Assembly: GCA_963849105.1 (NCBI GenBank)
Contig: CAWKGD010000003.1
Location: forward strand, 310,001-374,000
DNA: 64,000 nt
Reading direction: 5' to 3'
From: CAVRXQ01 sp963849105
GTDB lineage: Bacteria; Actinomycetota; Acidimicrobiia; Acidimicrobiales; Bog-793
The notes under the pieces were generated by a model. The model made no database searches. It saw nothing but the letters and a program-made list of their open reading frames with translations, and had not been told where the DNA came from. Made by a program: the position numbers and the translations under genes. Position 1 is the stretch's first letter. Every line of letters begins with the position of its first letter. This document shows positions 61,131-64,000 of the stretch, one piece after another.

Positions 61131-62666
61131 GTGAGCGATCCCCACGAAAAGAGCGAAGAGTTCGTCTACGCGGACCTGGCGACGTTGCGACAGGCGCTCG
61201 ATCACGGCGAGACGACGAGCGCGGAGCTCACCCAAGCGCTGATCGCGCGCATCGACGCGATCGACGGGACCGGACCGGCGCTGCACTCGATCCTCGCTGT
61301 CGCGTCGGATGCCATCGAATCGGCACAGGCGCGCGATCGAGAATGCCAGTCCGGAGTCACGCGCTCGGCTCTGCACGGCATCCCGATCGTCATCAAGGAC
61401 AACCTCGACACCGCGGGACTCGCGTCTTGTGCGGGTTCGCTCGCCCTGTCGAGACCCCCGACAACCGATGCCGCAGTCGTCTCGGCTCTTCGCGACGCTG
61501 GCATGGTCATGCTCGGCAAGACGAACCTGTCGGAGTGGGCGAACTTCCGTTCGGAGAGATCGAGCTCCGGCTGGAGCGCAATGGGCGGCCAGACGCACAA
61601 CCCCTTCGCGCTCGAGCGCTCGCCGAGCGGATCGTCGTCCGGATCGGCGGTCGCCGTCGCCGCCGGACTGTCGCCGATCGCGATCGCGACAGAGACCGAT
61701 GGCTCGATCTTGAGTCCCTCCGCGGTCTGCGGCATCGTCGGGATCAAACCGACGGTCGGCCTTGTCAGTCGTCGCGGCATCATCCCGATCGCCGAGAGCC
61801 AGGACACCGCCGGGCCGATGGCGTGTTCAGTCGCCGATGCCGCGGCGCTGTTGTCGGTCATCGCCGGATCGGATGCGGCCGACTCCGCGCACGCATCGCG
61901 TCCCAACGGGCTCGTCACCGATTACGCGCCGTCATGTCGTCGAGACGGCCTGAACGGGAAGCGCATTGGCGTTCCGCGTGATGGCTTCTCCGGCTATCAC
62001 CCTCGCGCCGACCGGTGCTTCGCGCTCGCGCTCGACGCGATGAGAGAGGCTGGTGCGACGATCATCGACCCGGTGACCGTTCCCGGTGCGGCGCCATTGC
62101 GTTCGTCAGAGGATGAGCTGACGGTCCTGCTCTACGAGTTCCACAGTGGGATCGACCGATACCTCGCGGCGCGAGCTGACGCGACCGGTTCGGGCCCGCG
62201 CTCGCTCGCCGACGTGATCGCGTTCAACCTCGAGTGCGCCGACGCGGAGCTCGCGCTCTTCGGTCAGGACATTCTCGAACGTGCCGCGCGCACCGGTTCG
62301 CTCGAGGAAGCGGAATACAAAGACGCCCGAGCCCGCTGTATCGAGCTGTCGCGCGCGCAGGGGATCGACTTCGCGCTCGACGGACAGCACCTTGACGCGC
62401 TCGCGGTGCTCACGACCGCGCCAGCATGGTTGATCGATCACGTGAACGGCGACAGCTTTCTCGGTGCCGGGTACTCGATCGCCGCGGTCGCTGGGTACCC
62501 GTCCATCACGCTTCCGATCGGCACGGTCTCGGGGCTACCGGTCGGTCTCTCTTTCCTCGGGCGGGCGTGGTCCGAGTCGGTACTCATCGAAGCCGCCTCG
62601 GGGCTCGAGGCCCAACTTGGCGTGGTGTTGCGCCCAGGATTCTCCTCGCGCACCCCTTTCGACTGA
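61131..62666 (+). CDS. Amidase-signature family enzyme
   Basis: 511 residues, GTG start behind GGAAGAGG. The Ser-cisSer-Lys triad is present: Lys in IVIKDNLDTAG, the glycine/serine-rich loop with SPSGSSSGSAVAVAAG, and nucleophile Ser in TETDGSILSPS. VGIKPTVGLVSRRGIIPI follows as in the family. Members hydrolyse amides or peptide-amides; length and lack of GatA partners suggest a stand-alone amidase, not the tRNA amidotransferase. Substrate unknown. Confidence 0.9.
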   Translation: MSDPHEKSEEFVYADLATLRQALDHGETTSAELTQALIARIDAIDGTGPALHSILAVASDAIESAQARDRECQSGVTRSALHGIPIVIKDNLDTAGLASCAGSLALSRPPTTDAAVVSALRDAGMVMLGKTNLSEWANFRSERSSSGWSAMGGQTHNPFALERSPSGSSSGSAVAVAAGLSPIAIATETDGSILSPSAVCGIVGIKPTVGLVSRRGIIPIAESQDTAGPMACSVADAAALLSVIAGSDAADSAHASRPNGLVTDYAPSCRRDGLNGKRIGVPRDGFSGYHPRADRCFALALDAMREAGATIIDPVTVPGAAPLRSSEDELTVLLYEFHSGIDRYLAARADATGSGPRSLADVIAFNLECADAELALFGQDILERAARTGSLEEAEYKDARARCIELSRAQGIDFALDGQHLDALAVLTTAPAWLIDHVNGDSFLGAGYSIAAVAGYPSITLPIGTVSGLPVGLSFLGRAWSESVLIEAASGLEAQLGVVLRPGFSSRTPFD

Positions 62667-62711
62667 CCCTCGCGGGTCGCGCAACGATCTCACTGGGAAA
62701 AGGAGACGCGC

Positions 62712-62887
62712 GTGTTTGTCACTGGACTGGTTCATTTCTACACGCGTGACACCGCGGCCGGACTGCACTTCTACCGCGATTAGCTCGGCTTCGCAGAGAC
62801 GTTCCGCACTCGGAGGGAACTCCTTCACATGTCGAACTCCGCGATCTGGATGGAAGTGTCGTGGAGATCGTTGCCAAGGTTTCGTGA
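62712..62887 (+). pseudogene. Decayed VOC/glyoxalase-like gene
   Basis: Starts with a good ribosome site (AAAAGGAG) and GTG 62712, giving VHFYTRDTAAGLHFYRD, the VOC opening, but an in-frame TAG at 62781 interrupts it exactly where FYRDLLGF is expected. LGFAETFRT follows the stop. The rest, EGTPSHVELRDLDGSVVEIVAKVS, lies in another frame up to a TGA at 62885-62887. Two separate lesions and the short remainder mark it as a pseudogene. Confidence 0.75.
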
Positions 62888-62992
62888 GAATCCATAGGCT
62901 TTCGTCAACGTCGCCGGTGCGCGATTTGTCGTGCACGCCAATACGGAGTATCGGCGGTGGCCTGAATTGGGACGCCAAAGTTGACGCGATCA

Positions 62993-64000
62993 ATGCACGT
63001 TGCGGTCGTCGTGTTTGCGATACTGCTCGTCGCTGGAGTGAACCTCGTTCCGGCAGCCGCGCTCACACAGGTCGTCCTCAAGAGAGTGGACAAAAGCGTG
63101 GTCGACGTCAGCGTGACCCTTTCCTACCAGGGCGCGAAAGGTGCCGGCACCGGCATCCTCCTCTCCTCGGGAGGCGAGGTGCTCACGAACAACCACGTGG
63201 TGCTGGGCGCGACGTCAATCAGCGTCGTCGACGTCGCCAATGGCCGCACATACTCCGCGACCGTCGTCGGATACGACCGCGACGCGGATGTCGCCGTACT
63301 GAAATTGAGCGGCGCGCGCGGCCTCCGCCGGGCGCCGCTCGGCAGCTCGGCACGCCTGCGCATCGGTGCCCCGGTGACCGCCATCGGCAATGCCGGAGGT
63401 GGTGGCGGGACGCCGAGTGCCACGAGTGGGACGCTCACCGCGCTCGATCGCTCGATCACCGCGGAGGATGAGTTCGGCGGCGCGGAGACTTTGCAGGGCT
63501 TGCTCGAGACGAGCGCCCCCTTGCAACCGGGCGACTCAGGTGGCCCGCTCGTGTCGGCAGCGGGGAGAGTTATCGGCATCGACACCGCCGGGTCGAGCAG
63601 GCTCTCCCGCCTGTCGTCGGTGGTCGGCTACGCCATCCCGATCAATAAAGCGCTCCGCTTGGTTCGCGCGATCGAAGATGGGCGCTCATCGGGAGCCATC
63701 CATGTTGGTCCGACCGCCTTCCTCGGCGCCGCAACGGAGGAGGCGCCCTACAACGACGGTGGTTCGATCACTGAACGAGTTGTCGTCACTGACGTGATCC
63801 CCGGTACGCCAGCCGCGCAGGTCGGAGTCGTCCCGGGGGACGTCATCACTTCGTTCGAGGACACGCTGATTACGTCCAATACGGTGTTGACGAACCTGTT
63901 AATCCGCGCGAAGCCCGGCATGTCGATAGAAGTTGGGTGGCTCGATCAACAGGGCGCTTCGATGACCACCGCTGTCACGCTTGCGAGCGGCCCGGCACAG
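62993..64000 (+). CDS. Secreted trypsin-like serine protease with PDZ domain, 3'-truncated
   Basis: The frame runs from ATG 62993 to the window end (336 codons, no stop). An N-terminal hydrophobic segment (VAVVVFAILLVAGVNLV) is a signal or anchor. Catalytic residues of the HtrA-type protease are His in TNNHVV, Asp in DRDADVAVLKL and Ser in QPGDSGGPLVS. From about residue 245 a PDZ domain begins, with VTDVIPGTPAAQVGVVPGDVI. It would degrade or process proteins outside the membrane. The start is uncertain since no strong ribosome site precedes it. Confidence 0.9.
   Translation, partial: MHVAVVVFAILLVAGVNLVPAAALTQVVLKRVDKSVVDVSVTLSYQGAKGAGTGILLSSGGEVLTNNHVVLGATSISVVDVANGRTYSATVVGYDRDADVAVLKLSGARGLRRAPLGSSARLRIGAPVTAIGNAGGGGGTPSATSGTLTALDRSITAEDEFGGAETLQGLLETSAPLQPGDSGGPLVSAAGRVIGIDTAGSSRLSRLSSVVGYAIPINKALRLVRAIEDGRSSGAIHVGPTAFLGAATEEAPYNDGGSITERVVVTDVIPGTPAAQVGVVPGDVITSFEDTLITSNTVLTNLLIRAKPGMSIEVGWLDQQGASMTTAVTLASGPAQ

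Noticed and set aside
1..64000. tRNA, rRNA or CRISPR arrays
   Set aside because: No cloverleaf-like segments with the conserved TTCGANTC loop, no rRNA-like stretch and no regularly spaced repeats were seen by eye in the gaps; a covariance-model search would settle it.

Overview
The window comes from a high-GC bacterium with actinobacterial features: GTG/TTG starts, a C-terminal Rpf-type domain, an actinobacterial-style LexA box (TCGAACACATGTTCGG), an IdeR/DtxR-like iron box, a DevR/DosR-like regulator, MurT/GatD, PdxS/PdxT and an ImuA/ImuB pair. The split of a divergent cytochrome oxidase cluster, pentose catabolism and many small couplets fits a non-mycobacterial lineage, possibly Acidimicrobiia, but that last step is a guess. 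No rRNA, tRNA, CRISPR array, phage or intact insertion sequence was seen.

Layout. 1-9108: a plus-strand pentose block (sugar ABC permease and ATPase, aldo/keto reductase, xylA, xylB, araB, araA, araD). Together these import D-xylose and L-arabinose and convert both to D-xylulose 5-phosphate. araA is broken by a frameshift. A convergent araM-like glycerol-1-phosphate dehydrogenase follows. 10564-17877: a SulP transporter coupled to a DevR-like regulator, a CHAD protein, a channel-like membrane protein, a fused MurT-GatD lipid II amidating enzyme and a rhodanese. 18063-26460: a two-component system and then a respiratory cluster (cupredoxin, coxB, coxA, coxC, a 38-residue membrane peptide, Sco, a membrane-anchored protein). 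26589-34890: TldD/TldE, pyruvate kinase, a lipoprotein, an MmcQ/YjbR protein and a PEP synthase. 35005-38640: a minus-strand cobalamin uptake operon (btuF, btuC, btuD plus a ParB-like orphan) behind a cobalamin riboswitch.

38712-44523: an FTR1 iron permease and a peroxiredoxin share an iron-box region. A TetR/MFS pair with matching operators follows, then pdxS-pdxT-VOC in overlapping frames. 44527-46230: a minus-strand three-gene operon (67-aa protein, ribbon-helix-helix-like regulator, DUF4097-type repeat protein) driven by a promoter buried in a 61-bp nested palindrome. 46257-47187: a decayed secreted-protein gene and otherwise no gene. 47188-52326: a large adenylate-cyclase/AAA/TPR regulator, convergent with guaB. 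52395-57915: a cytosolic BtuF-like protein, a PP-loop ATPase, a DUF5522 protein, an Rpf-like lytic protein, surE, aldose epimerase, an MTB12-like lipoprotein and a small membrane protein. 57934-61069: an SRAP protein and the LexA-boxed imuA-imuB mutagenesis pair. 61131-64000: an amidase, a decayed VOC gene and a secreted trypsin-like PDZ protease cut by the window end.

The items most deserving follow-up are the palindrome-controlled DUF4097 operon, the oxidase that lacks the usual D- and K-channel residues beside an atypical cupredoxin, the single-chain MurT-GatD enzyme, and the riboswitch-controlled ParB-like gene.
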